35,040 bases of DNA, taken from NCBI GenBank assembly GCA_963977185.1, contig CAXBNV010000015.1, forward strand, positions 1 through 35,040, written 5' to 3'. The notes under the pieces are model-generated. The model was given only the letters and a program-made list of their open reading frames with translations. It was not told where the DNA came from and made no database searches. A program made the translations under genes and the position numbers. This stretch comes from CAXBNV01 sp963977185. GTDB lineage: Bacteria > Pseudomonadota > Gammaproteobacteria > JAGOUU01. This document shows, piece by piece, positions 1-7,594 of this stretch; positions within the stretch are counted from its first letter, which is position 1, and each line of letters opens with the position of its first letter.

Positions 1-57
1 GATGTAGTTCAAGATACTTCTAATTTTCCATCTCATCCAGTTACAAAAACAAGTTAA
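1..57 (+). CDS. C-terminal tail of an upstream gene (partial)
   Basis: Frame 1 is open from the window edge and reads DVVQDTSNFPSHPVTKTS before a double stop (TAA TAA at 55-60). A hairpin follows at 105-137. Only 18 residues are visible, so no family can be named. A chance open frame of this length is also possible; the tandem stops and the following hairpin favour a true gene end. Confidence 0.4.
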   Translation, partial: DVVQDTSNFPSHPVTKTS

Positions 58-104
58 TAATATTTATACATCACGACCTAATAATTTAGTTATTGCTTAG
101 GCTT

Positions 105-139
105 AAATGAAATAATTATATAGATATTATTTCATTTTT
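105..139 (+). terminator. AT-rich hairpin, possible terminator
   Basis: A perfect 12-bp inverted repeat (105-116, AAATGAAATAAT, with 126-137) has a 9-base loop and is followed by a short T-run. The stem is weak because it holds only two G-C pairs. It lies between the end of the upstream partial gene and the split membrane-protein gene, which fits a terminator for the former. Confidence 0.45.
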
Positions 140-183
140 AAATTATTTTATTATAATAGATCTTATTTCTAGCAATTAAACAT

Positions 184-713
184 ATGAATAACCTTTATCA
201 GAACCTTATTATAAGCTTTATCACTGTTATTTTTGATAAGATATTAAATATTTTTTTTTATAAATCATCAAAATATAAAAAAAAAGAACAAATAAAAAGA
301 ATAACAAACAAAAGATTCCCATCCATAGTAAGAAAACACTTAATGAACTCAATGATAAAATATATTTATCTAAATGGATATTTTATCTTTTGACATTTGC
401 CTGCTTATTCATCCCTGTTTGGATTTCATGCTTAGCCATATCAATGAAATCCCGCACTTTTAAATATCCTATTGCTAATGATTTATTTAATCATTTTGTT
501 AATAACTATAATTATGAACTATTTAATTCATACATTGTAATTACAACTATTGCGTTGCATCCACTAGTCAATCTTATCTCTAGAAAAATTAATAAATCAT
601 ATATAATTTTTCTAAATAAAAGAAATTACTATGTATCAAAAGTAGAAATAAGACAATTAAGATTTCAATGTTTTTTCAATACATCTATTGGCATCACATC
701 TATATTGCTTTAA
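184..713 (+). pseudogene. Small membrane protein split by a frameshift at an A9 tract
   Basis: Two overlapping frames look like one gene. The first (184-393) starts at ATG and encodes a hydrophobic N-terminus. The second is open from 279 to the TAA at 711-713 and encodes three further hydrophobic stretches (about WIFYLLTFACLFIPVWISCL, then two more). The join falls in nine consecutive A's (277-285). Re-reading one A there (a -1 shift, or an A10 tract) gives a continuous protein of about 176 residues. The first frame's own TGA (391-393) would cut the protein inside the second hydrophobic segment. I recognise no family. It could be a decaying gene, a slippage-decoded gene or a sequencing error in the homopolymer. 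No clear Shine-Dalgarno precedes the ATG. Confidence 0.5.
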
Positions 714-826
714 TACGTTGCCAATCACTTGTAAAGGTAAGCATTAATACAAAAATTTATTTAATTACTCATCTTTATTAAGGCCAATATAATACATAAG
801 TACTTCATGAGTATATTGTAATAATC

Positions 827-886
827 CCAATTTGATGTGGCAGTTCCAGATTTTCTAAATCTGTGGTTACTGTCAAATCAAATTGG
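827..886. repeat. Long two-part palindrome between convergent genes
   Basis: The outer arms CCAATTTGAT (827-836) and ATCAAATTGG (877-886) pair perfectly. Pairing continues inward with one mismatch and one G-T pair to CAG (841-843) against CTG (870-872). Inside lies a second perfect hairpin, CAGATTT (847-853), loop TCT, AAATCTG (857-863). The element sits in the 196-base gap between the split membrane-protein gene and the 3' end of fadJ. Neither strand has the long T-run of a standard terminator. It may be a bidirectional transcript end or a small palindromic repeat of MITE type. I see no second copy in this window. Confidence 0.6.
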
Positions 887-909
887 AACTAAACAATTAA
901 CATCACTGT

Positions 910-2943
910 TTAAACTTTCTGCCAACCAGCATCTAGCTCAAATCTATTACCGTATCTAGTTTCTAAAGATTTAAATTTATCTAGAATTTTTTGCTTTTCT
1001 GAATTTTTAATATAATTCATTGGGCCACCTCTAAATGGTGCAAATCCTGTACCAAAAATCATTCCTGCATCAGCTAAATCTTCATTAGCTACAATGCCTT
1101 CTCTTAAGCATATAACAAGTTCATTTAGCATACGTAACACTAACCTATCAGTTAGATCTTCTGGAACTTTGTAGTTTTTGTCTAAAGGAGGCTTAACAGT
1201 TTTACCTTTTTTATAATTATAAAAACCTTTACCTGTTTTTTTACCTAAATTTCCCTTAGATACCATTTCCTTTAATTTCTCAGGGATATTTAACTCAAAG
1301 TGCTGTGATAAGTTTTCAGCAACTGATAAACATACATCTAATCCTACAACATCAGCTAATTCAACAGGCCCCATTGGCATACCAAATTCTAACATAGCTT
1401 TATCAAGAGATGCTCCTGGCACTCCTTCTTCTAATAACTGCATTGCTTCCATTAAATAAGGCAATAAAACTCTATTTACTAAAAAGCCTGGCTCACTTTT
1501 AACAGGCAAAGGCAATTTGCCAATTTGATTCACAAATCCTGTTGCATTATCAACTATGTCTTGACTAGTTTTAGCGCCATGAACCACTTCAACTAATTGC
1601 ATTTTAGGAACTGGATTAAAGAAATGTATACCAACAAGCCTTTCTGGTTTTTTTAATATAGTATTAATTTCGTCTAACGGAATACTTGATGTGTTAGTTG
1701 CTAATATTGCATCAGGTTTAGCATTTTTTTCTGCATTTTTAAAAATCTCTTGTTTTACTTTTAAATCTTCAAATACAGCTTCAATAATTAAGTCAGCTTT
1801 TTTTAAGCCCAAGCCTTTTATATCAGGAATAAGTAAATCATTTGCTTTTTGCACCAAATGAGGCAATTTAAGTTTCTTTTTAAATAACTCATTAGCGCGT
1901 TTTATAGCAGGAGCTATTGATAAGTAATCTCTATCTTGTAAAGTAACCTTTATTCCTTTATAAGCGCAATAAGCAGCTATATCTCCACCCATAGTACCTG
2001 CTCCAATTACATGAACATGATTAAACTTCTGCGTAGTCTTTTTGCCTTGAGATTTCAAATTTTCTTGAAGAAAAAAAACTCGAATTAAATTTTGTGCAGT
2101 TGGATGCTCTAATAATTTTTTAAACGATTTAATTTCACTATCATATGCCGACTGAGAATTTAAGTTCTGACTCTCCCATGTATTGATAATCGCATAAGGC
2201 GCTGGATAATGAAGAGGATTTGCTAATTTTTTGGTTTTATTGCGTACAATATTAGCCAATGGACGCTTAACAAAAGGCTGATTAGTCAGCTTATCCCATA
2301 ATGATAGTTTTTTAGGCTTTGGTTTATTATTTATATAATAATTAATAGTATTCTCTAATACTCTTCTTGGTACCGCCTCATTTACTACGCCTAATTTTTT
2401 TGCAGCTTTTGCACTTAAAGCTCTTCCTTGCATCATTATGGTTAAAGCATTTTGACCACCAATTAATTTAGCAAGTCGAACTGTTCCACCCCAACCAGGT
2501 TGAAGACCTAATAAAACTTCAGGCAATCCTATTTTAGTTTTACTATCATCAACAGCTATTCTATATTTACATGCAAGAGAAAGCTCTGCACCGCCCCCTA
2601 GACAAAAACCATCTATCACCGCAATAACAGGTATTTGTTTACCCATTTTTTCTAATTTAGCAAAAGCTTTATGACCTCTTTTTAACACGGCATCTACAGT
2701 ATCTAAATCTGCAAAAGAATTAAACTCCGTTATGTCTGCCCCTGCTATAAAACCTGTTTTTTTACCAGACTTAATTAAAAGTGCTTTAATATTGTTTAAA
2801 TCATTCTCTTCTATACAATCTAAAACATCATTTAATTCTTCCATTGATTCAGTATTAAGAGAATTTACTTTTGAATCGCGCCTATCAAAATATAAATTTA
2901 TTAAGCCATCTTTTTTTTCTATACGCCAGTTTTTATATTCCAT
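910..2943 (-). CDS. fadJ: Fatty-acid oxidation multifunctional enzyme (enoyl-CoA hydratase / 3-hydroxyacyl-CoA dehydrogenase)
   Basis: This 677-residue protein would hydrate 2-enoyl-CoA and oxidise the 3-hydroxyacyl-CoA with NAD+ in cytosolic beta-oxidation. The N-terminal crotonase domain carries GGGAE with Glu120 and LPEV with Glu142, matching the two catalytic glutamates of the family. The Rossmann motif GAGTMGG lies at 314-320. NTSS (about 417-420) and GIHFFNP with the catalytic His440 mark the dehydrogenase. The C-terminal dehydrogenase repeat follows. It is somewhat shorter than E. coli FadB (729) or FadJ (714). The thiolase upstream on the same strand, 127 bases away, is FadI-like, so fadJ is preferred to fadB; the symbol is uncertain, the activity is not. 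An AAGG lies about 10 bases before the ATG. Confidence 0.9.
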   Translation of the reverse strand: MEYKNWRIEKKDGLINLYFDRRDSKVNSLNTESMEELNDVLDCIEENDLNNIKALLIKSGKKTGFIAGADITEFNSFADLDTVDAVLKRGHKAFAKLEKMGKQIPVIAVIDGFCLGGGAELSLACKYRIAVDDSKTKIGLPEVLLGLQPGWGGTVRLAKLIGGQNALTIMMQGRALSAKAAKKLGVVNEAVPRRVLENTINYYINNKPKPKKLSLWDKLTNQPFVKRPLANIVRNKTKKLANPLHYPAPYAIINTWESQNLNSQSAYDSEIKSFKKLLEHPTAQNLIRVFFLQENLKSQGKKTTQKFNHVHVIGAGTMGGDIAAYCAYKGIKVTLQDRDYLSIAPAIKRANELFKKKLKLPHLVQKANDLLIPDIKGLGLKKADLIIEAVFEDLKVKQEIFKNAEKNAKPDAILATNTSSIPLDEINTILKKPERLVGIHFFNPVPKMQLVEVVHGAKTSQDIVDNATGFVNQIGKLPLPVKSEPGFLVNRVLLPYLMEAMQLLEEGVPGASLDKAMLEFGMPMGPVELADVVGLDVCLSVAENLSQHFELNIPEKLKEMVSKGNLGKKTGKGFYNYKKGKTVKPPLDKNYKVPEDLTDRLVLRMLNELVICLREGIVANEDLADAGMIFGTGFAPFRGGPMNYIKNSEKQKILDKFKSLETRYGNRFELDAGWQKV

Positions 2944-3070
2944 ATAATGAACCTTATAATTATTTTTTAACTTATACTAATTCCAATAAATACCCTTCAC
3001 TCTATACAAATTATTAATATTAAAATAAAGTAAGAGTTAATTCATTTAGCTTGGTATTATTTGCTTATTA

Positions 3071-4408
3071 TTAAACAGCTTCTAATAAAACAGCACCACC
3101 TTGCCCACCACCGATGCATAAAGTTGCTACAGCTGTTTTTGCTGATGTTTTATTTTCTTTTAATAAATTAGCTAGTCTTAAAATTATTCGACCACCAGTT
3201 GCTGCAATTGGGTGCCCAACTGCTATTGCTCCGCCTGAAACATTTAGTTTATTCATATCTAAACTACCAAAAGCACCTTTAAGGCCTAAGTGTTCACGGC
3301 AAAAAGTATCTTCTTCCCAGGCTTTTTTACACCCTAAAACCTGAGCTGCAAAAGCTTCATTGATTTCAAATAAATCTATATCATCCAAGGTTAAATTATT
3401 TCTTATAAGCATATCTGTAGTTGAATAAACTGGCCCAAGTCCCATAACTCTAGGATCTAATCCTGCCCAATTTACATCTTTAATTTTTGCTAAAACATTT
3501 AATTTATATTTTTTAACAGCTTCTTCACTTGCAAGCATCATTAATGCTGCACCATCTGTTACTTGGGAGCTATTTCCTGCCGTAATATTTCCAAACTTTC
3601 TGTCAAATATTGGTTTTAAACTATGTAATTTATCTGAGCTAGTATCACGCCTTAAACCATCATCATAATCAAATACTTTTCCTGATTTTATAGAACTCAT
3701 TGATTTTACTTCAGATAACTCATCATCATCAATTGATTTTGCTAATTTATAGTGGCTATTTGCAGAAAACTCATCCATTTCATCTCTTGAAATGTTAAAT
3801 CTATACGCTAATTCTTCAGCTGTTTGCCCCATGTTCATAGCAACATAAGGATCAGTTAAACCATGTAATAAAGTAATAACTGGTTTTAAATACCCAGGCC
3901 TAAAACTAGCTAATGTTTTTAATTTTCCTACCATACTTTTTTGTGATGCTAAATTTGCAAACCAATTAGTCATGTGATTATTATAATTTAAAGGAGCATG
4001 ACTCATAGCTTCTGTTCCACCAGCAAGAACCAGATCATGTCTTCCAGATTGAATATCTTTATAAGCACTATCAACTGCCTGAATTCCTGATGCGCAATTA
4101 CGCATTACAGTCCATGCTGGAACACTATCAGGCAACCCCAATCTTAAAGCAACAAGCCTTGCTATATTAGCCTCATCACATGAAGGCATAGCACAACCTA
4201 AGACAACTTCTCCTATAGCGTCAAGAGGAATATCTAGCTCTTGCAATAGCTGCTTACCACAATTTACTGCGAGATCAGAAGCTGAAAAATCATTAGGCTT
4301 ACCCTTAGTTTTTAAAAAAGGTGTTCTTGCTCCTGATACTATATAGACATCTTTATTCTTAGTCGTTGCCATATTTTTTGATTGCTTTGTTTGATGATTA
4401 GATTCCAT
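3071..4408 (-). CDS. fadI: Acetyl-CoA acyltransferase (3-ketoacyl-CoA thiolase), FadI-like
   Basis: The protein is a thiolase that cleaves 3-ketoacyl-CoA with CoA, the last step of beta-oxidation, and is the natural partner of the fadJ-like gene downstream. The active-site cysteine lies in MRNCASG about 105 residues in. NEAFAAQ, GHPIAATGGR with the catalytic His, and CIGGGQGG with the second Cys follow near the C-terminus. Its length of about 445 and the extended loop before NMGQTAEELA resemble E. coli FadI (436) rather than FadA (387). A start at 4414 is also open, but AAAAGGA directly abuts that ATG. The ATG at 4408 has proper spacing and is preferred; a third ATG, 36 bases further in, is also possible. 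A TATAAT-like hexamer (4463-4468 on the minus strand) lies between this gene and lolD. Confidence 0.9.
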   Translation of the reverse strand: MESNHQTKQSKNMATTKNKDVYIVSGARTPFLKTKGKPNDFSASDLAVNCGKQLLQELDIPLDAIGEVVLGCAMPSCDEANIARLVALRLGLPDSVPAWTVMRNCASGIQAVDSAYKDIQSGRHDLVLAGGTEAMSHAPLNYNNHMTNWFANLASQKSMVGKLKTLASFRPGYLKPVITLLHGLTDPYVAMNMGQTAEELAYRFNISRDEMDEFSANSHYKLAKSIDDDELSEVKSMSSIKSGKVFDYDDGLRRDTSSDKLHSLKPIFDRKFGNITAGNSSQVTDGAALMMLASEEAVKKYKLNVLAKIKDVNWAGLDPRVMGLGPVYSTTDMLIRNNLTLDDIDLFEINEAFAAQVLGCKKAWEEDTFCREHLGLKGAFGSLDMNKLNVSGGAIAVGHPIAATGGRIILRLANLLKENKTSAKTAVATLCIGGGQGGAVLLEAV

Positions 4409-4476
4409 ATACATCCTTTTATTGATAAGTATTTATTTTTAATATTGCACTAATATTTTAGTATTATAGTTGTTAT

Positions 4477-5184
4477 TTAACAAGGCGCTAAATGTCCATT
4501 TTGTAACATATAAATACAATCTAACTGCTTTGCCAGATTCATATCATGAGTCACTATTAACAAAGTTGTATTAAATTCAGACTTTAACCCCATAAGTAGC
4601 TCAAAAACCTCATTTGAGGTCTTATTATCTAAATTTCCTGTTGGCTCATCTGCAAAAATAATTTTTGGTTGAGTTATAACTGCTCTTGCAATTGCAACTC
4701 TTTGCTTTTCTCCTCCTGAAAGCTTACTTGGTTTATGGTTTAATCTATGCGATAACCCTACCTTATTCATGACATACATTGCTTTCTCTTTTATACTTTT
4801 CTTAGAAAGGCCAGATTTTTTATCTAGTTGCGCTCTTATTAATAATGGCATCATTGCATTTTCAAGTGCTGTAAAATCTGGTAATAAATGATGAAATTGA
4901 TAAATGAATCCTATTTCATAATTTCGCATTTTAGCTTTTTCTTTTGAATTAAGATTACTAATATTTTTATTATTAAAAATAATTTCACCAGAATTTAAAG
5001 AATCTAATCCTGCTAAAATATGTAACAAAGTAGACTTTCCAGAACCAGAGCTCCCTAAAATAGCATTACTTGAAGATGCGTTTATAGAAAAAGAAACATT
5101 TTTTAATATATCTAATTGTTTCTTCTCTTCTTGATAGAATTTAGAAACATCAGTACATTTTAAAATAATGTTATTATTTATCAT
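4477..5184 (-). CDS. lolD: Lipoprotein-releasing system ATP-binding protein LolD
   Basis: This ABC ATPase powers release of outer-membrane lipoproteins from the inner membrane to the carrier LolA. The 235-residue protein has a Walker A motif GSSGSGKST (44-52), the LolD-typical YQFHHLLPDFTALEN stretch, the signature LSGGEKQRVAIARA, and Walker B IIFADEPTGNLD followed by the H-loop in VTHD. The start codon lies inside the 3' end of the upstream permease gene (11-base overlap), so the two are probably translationally coupled. The length matches E. coli LolD (233). There is no signal peptide, as expected for a cytosolic ATPase. Confidence 0.95.
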   Translation of the reverse strand: MINNNIILKCTDVSKFYQEEKKQLDILKNVSFSINASSSNAILGSSGSGKSTLLHILAGLDSLNSGEIIFNNKNISNLNSKEKAKMRNYEIGFIYQFHHLLPDFTALENAMMPLLIRAQLDKKSGLSKKSIKEKAMYVMNKVGLSHRLNHKPSKLSGGEKQRVAIARAVITQPKIIFADEPTGNLDNKTSNEVFELLMGLKSEFNTTLLIVTHDMNLAKQLDCIYMLQNGHLAPC

Positions 5185-6385
5185 AATTTAAAACCTTAAC
5201 TGGAGATACTTGCGCAATTTTATATACAGGATATATTGCAGACAAAATAATAATTAATAAAGATAAGCTAGATACAACTAAAATATCCATTGATGCTATG
5301 GACGAAGGCATATAATTTAAACCAAACCTTTCTCCATTTAGCATGTAAAAATTAAAATACTTTTCTAAAAACTGGCTAATCATGGGAATACTTTTTGAAA
5401 ATAATACAGCTGATATATCACCTATAATTATTCCAAGCAACCCCATAATTATAGCCGCATAAAAATAAATTTTTGCTATATCTATTTTATTTAACCCCAT
5501 AGATAATAATATTCCAATGTCATTTTTTCTATTATTAATAAGCATAATTAAAACAGAAAAAATATTAACCGCTGCTACTAAAATAATTAATGATATTAAA
5601 ATCATTATAGCTGTATGCTCTATTTTTATAGCATCAAATAGCATTTTGTTTTTATCAATCCAGTCTGTCACATCTAAATTATTAATATTATTTGTCAGCA
5701 AAAGTTTATTAATATTTTTTTTGTACTTAATAACATTAAAAACATCATCAACATAAATATTTATTTTATTAACATTATTATGTAAAAATAATTTTTTAGC
5801 TATATCAAAAGAAATATAAACTTTATTGTCAAAAGCATTTTCTCTTGCATTACTGGCTTCTATATTTACTAAATTAAAAACTTTTTCTCTGATATTTAAA
5901 CCAAATAAAGTAACACCTATCCTTGGAGATATAATGGTAATTCTATCATCATAAAAAGCCCCTACTCTTTTCGCGATATTGCTATTTAGCACAATATCTT
6001 TTTTATTTAAATGGTAATTATTATTAACAAAAGATATAACTTTTACTGGAAGTTTAAAGCTACCAAATTCCATTAAAGATGGAACTTCTAAAACTGGTTC
6101 TATTGTTTTTATATAAGCGTGCTTCTTAAGTAAATTTAATATTGTATCTAAATCATGGATAGATGATTTATCTTTATTCATAATCTCTATGTTTGGTGAC
6201 AGATCACTTATGCGCCTACCTATTTGGTCTTGAAAACCATTAAAGACGAATTTCACAGTTAAGACAATAAAAAGACTAATTGCCACTGCTAAAATGACAA
6301 CTAAAGGTAGAAATGACAATCCATATTTAAACTTTTTAGCTCTTAAATATCTTGATGCAATAAAAAAATTACAAGACTTTATCAT
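5174..6385 (-). CDS. lolC: Lipoprotein-releasing system permease (LolC/LolE/LolF type)
   Basis: This is the inner-membrane permease partner of LolD. The 403-residue protein has the MacB/LolC layout: an N-terminal SRYLRAKK motif before the first membrane helix (about 22-48), a periplasmic domain of roughly 200 residues, then three C-terminal helices of the FtsX domain. The last cytosolic stretch ends in VYKIAQVSPVKVL, typical of the family. Only one permease gene accompanies lolD here, whereas E. coli has lolC-lolD-lolE. If no second copy exists elsewhere, this would be a homodimeric LolF. A possible promoter lies upstream (TTGTCT, 17 bases, TATATT, minus strand). Confidence 0.9.
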   Translation of the reverse strand: MIKSCNFFIASRYLRAKKFKYGLSFLPLVVILAVAISLFIVLTVKFVFNGFQDQIGRRISDLSPNIEIMNKDKSSIHDLDTILNLLKKHAYIKTIEPVLEVPSLMEFGSFKLPVKVISFVNNNYHLNKKDIVLNSNIAKRVGAFYDDRITIISPRIGVTLFGLNIREKVFNLVNIEASNARENAFDNKVYISFDIAKKLFLHNNVNKINIYVDDVFNVIKYKKNINKLLLTNNINNLDVTDWIDKNKMLFDAIKIEHTAIMILISLIILVAAVNIFSVLIMLINNRKNDIGILLSMGLNKIDIAKIYFYAAIIMGLLGIIIGDISAVLFSKSIPMISQFLEKYFNFYMLNGERFGLNYMPSSIASMDILVVSSLSLLIIILSAIYPVYKIAQVSPVKVLNYDK

Positions 6386-6421
6386 TTGTATGTTTTGCTT
6401 TTTAGTTTTATTTTCATAAAC

Positions 6422-6472
6422 AATATATTATCACAAGTATATCTAGACAAAAACAAGTTTATACAGTACTCT
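6422..6472. promoter_or_regulatory. Overlapping divergent promoter candidates for lolC and the 6510 gene
   Basis: On the minus strand TTGTCT (6450-6445) is followed after 17 bases by TATATT (6427-6422), facing lolC. On the plus strand TAGACA (6444-6449) is followed after 17 bases by TACTCT (6467-6472), facing the membrane-protein gene at 6510. The two -35 boxes occupy almost the same bases. In sequence this AT-rich chance matches occur, so confidence is modest. Confidence 0.35.
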
Positions 6473-6509
6473 ATTTGTTATTTAACTTATTAGAAGCAAA
6501 GAGGAAATT

Positions 6510-7484
6510 ATGCCTACAAATAATCAAAATAATTTACTAGAAGAGCAAAGGCATATACTAAATTCAAAACAACAAACGACTATATTTAGCTTATTGAGCA
6601 ATGGGTTAAATCTTATATATAAAAATTTATTCAATGAAAATTGGTGGATTATAGGCGGTGCTTCAATTACATCTTTAATGTGTATTACTTATGGCGCTCC
6701 TTTTATTTTCTCTGTTTTTTTAGAAAAAGCTTTAATCGCTGGATTTACTTATAGTTCGCTAGAAAGACCATTTGAAAAATTTGTTGATTCTTTTACACAT
6801 ATGTTTTCAGACACAAAAGACTATGTAGAAAAAGAACAATGCTCTCATACTCAAAGAATACTTACATTATTAATTACTTTAGCATTACTGCATCCTATAA
6901 GTTCTGTTAGCTCTATTTTTTCATTTAATTTAACAGATAATCTTTTAATAAATAGCTTAAGTCTTACTCTTTCTCTTAGCTGTGTCTATAAATTATTAGA
7001 TATAATATCTGATGGTTTTTTTGAAGGATTTAATCTTGTTAAAATCTATAATACATTTCAAGGCCAAGAGTCTATAGGCAAATTATTAGTATCTGTAGGC
7101 TTAGGATTATTAGTTTTAGGTTATATAAATTTAAGTTTTATAAATCCTGTTATTTCAACAACAGCTCTAGATGGCGTAATAAAGCTAGTCTTAGCTACTG
7201 TCGTTGGTTATTTCCCTGGTAGAGTTTTATATGAATCTGCAAGCAATCTCATGCTTTCTTTAAAAAATAATTTATTACATACTTATAGTAAAAATGAAAA
7301 TAATGACATTGTGTTTAATAAAGAAACAGTGATTGGGGAATTTTGCATTGAATCTAAAAATTTATTTTGTACTTGCTATGATGCTTATCAAAATAGTTTT
7401 GGTAAAGTGACACAGGATAAAAATGATAATAATAATGTTCCAGATAGTAGAGAACCTGGTTACAACTTTGCTCCTTCAGCTTAA
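6510..7484 (+). CDS. Multi-pass membrane protein of unknown function
   Basis: I do not recognise this 324-residue protein. It has a soluble N-terminus of about 45 residues rich in Asn and Gln. About five hydrophobic segments follow: around WWIIGGASITSLMCITYG, ILTLLITLALLHPISSVSSI, LLINSLSLTLSLSCVYKLL, LLVSVGLGLLVLGYINLSF, and VIKLVLATVVGYFPGRVL. The tail of about 80 residues is polar and ends in a proline- and asparagine-rich stretch. A good Shine-Dalgarno (AGAGGA) lies 5 bases before the ATG. The gene is monocistronic, divergent from lolC, and ends before a strong hairpin. Soluble tails on both ends of a membrane core would suit a secreted or host-directed membrane protein, but nothing in the sequence proves that. 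Confidence 0.8.
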   Translation: MPTNNQNNLLEEQRHILNSKQQTTIFSLLSNGLNLIYKNLFNENWWIIGGASITSLMCITYGAPFIFSVFLEKALIAGFTYSSLERPFEKFVDSFTHMFSDTKDYVEKEQCSHTQRILTLLITLALLHPISSVSSIFSFNLTDNLLINSLSLTLSLSCVYKLLDIISDGFFEGFNLVKIYNTFQGQESIGKLLVSVGLGLLVLGYINLSFINPVISTTALDGVIKLVLATVVGYFPGRVLYESASNLMLSLKNNLLHTYSKNENNDIVFNKETVIGEFCIESKNLFCTCYDAYQNSFGKVTQDKNDNNNVPDSREPGYNFAPSA

Positions 7485-7524
7485 TACCTGTTTGATTTAA
7501 TCAAAAATATAAATTTATTAAAAA

Positions 7525-7554
7525 TAATCTCTCCCAAAGCTTCGGGAGAGATTA
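7525..7554. terminator. Strong bidirectional hairpin terminator
   Basis: A perfect 11-bp stem, TAATCTCTCCC (7525-7535) against GGGAGAGATTA (7544-7554), has an 8-base loop. Read on the minus strand it is followed by TTTTTAATAAATTT, a proper U-tract for ending prlC. The plus-strand side lacks a T-run, but the stem may still end the 6510 gene. It lies between the two convergent stop codons. Confidence 0.85.
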
Positions 7555-7594
7555 AAAATATCTATTAAACAAATTATAATAATTTACTTATAAA

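Noticed and set aside
4449..4462. Short palindrome ACTAA-TATT-TTAGT between lolD and fadI
   Set aside because: Only 5-bp arms in AT-rich sequence; not enough to call an operator or terminator.
5517..5756. Plus-strand frame of 79 codons
   Set aside because: Lies antisense within the lolC-type gene, whose protein matches its family in full.
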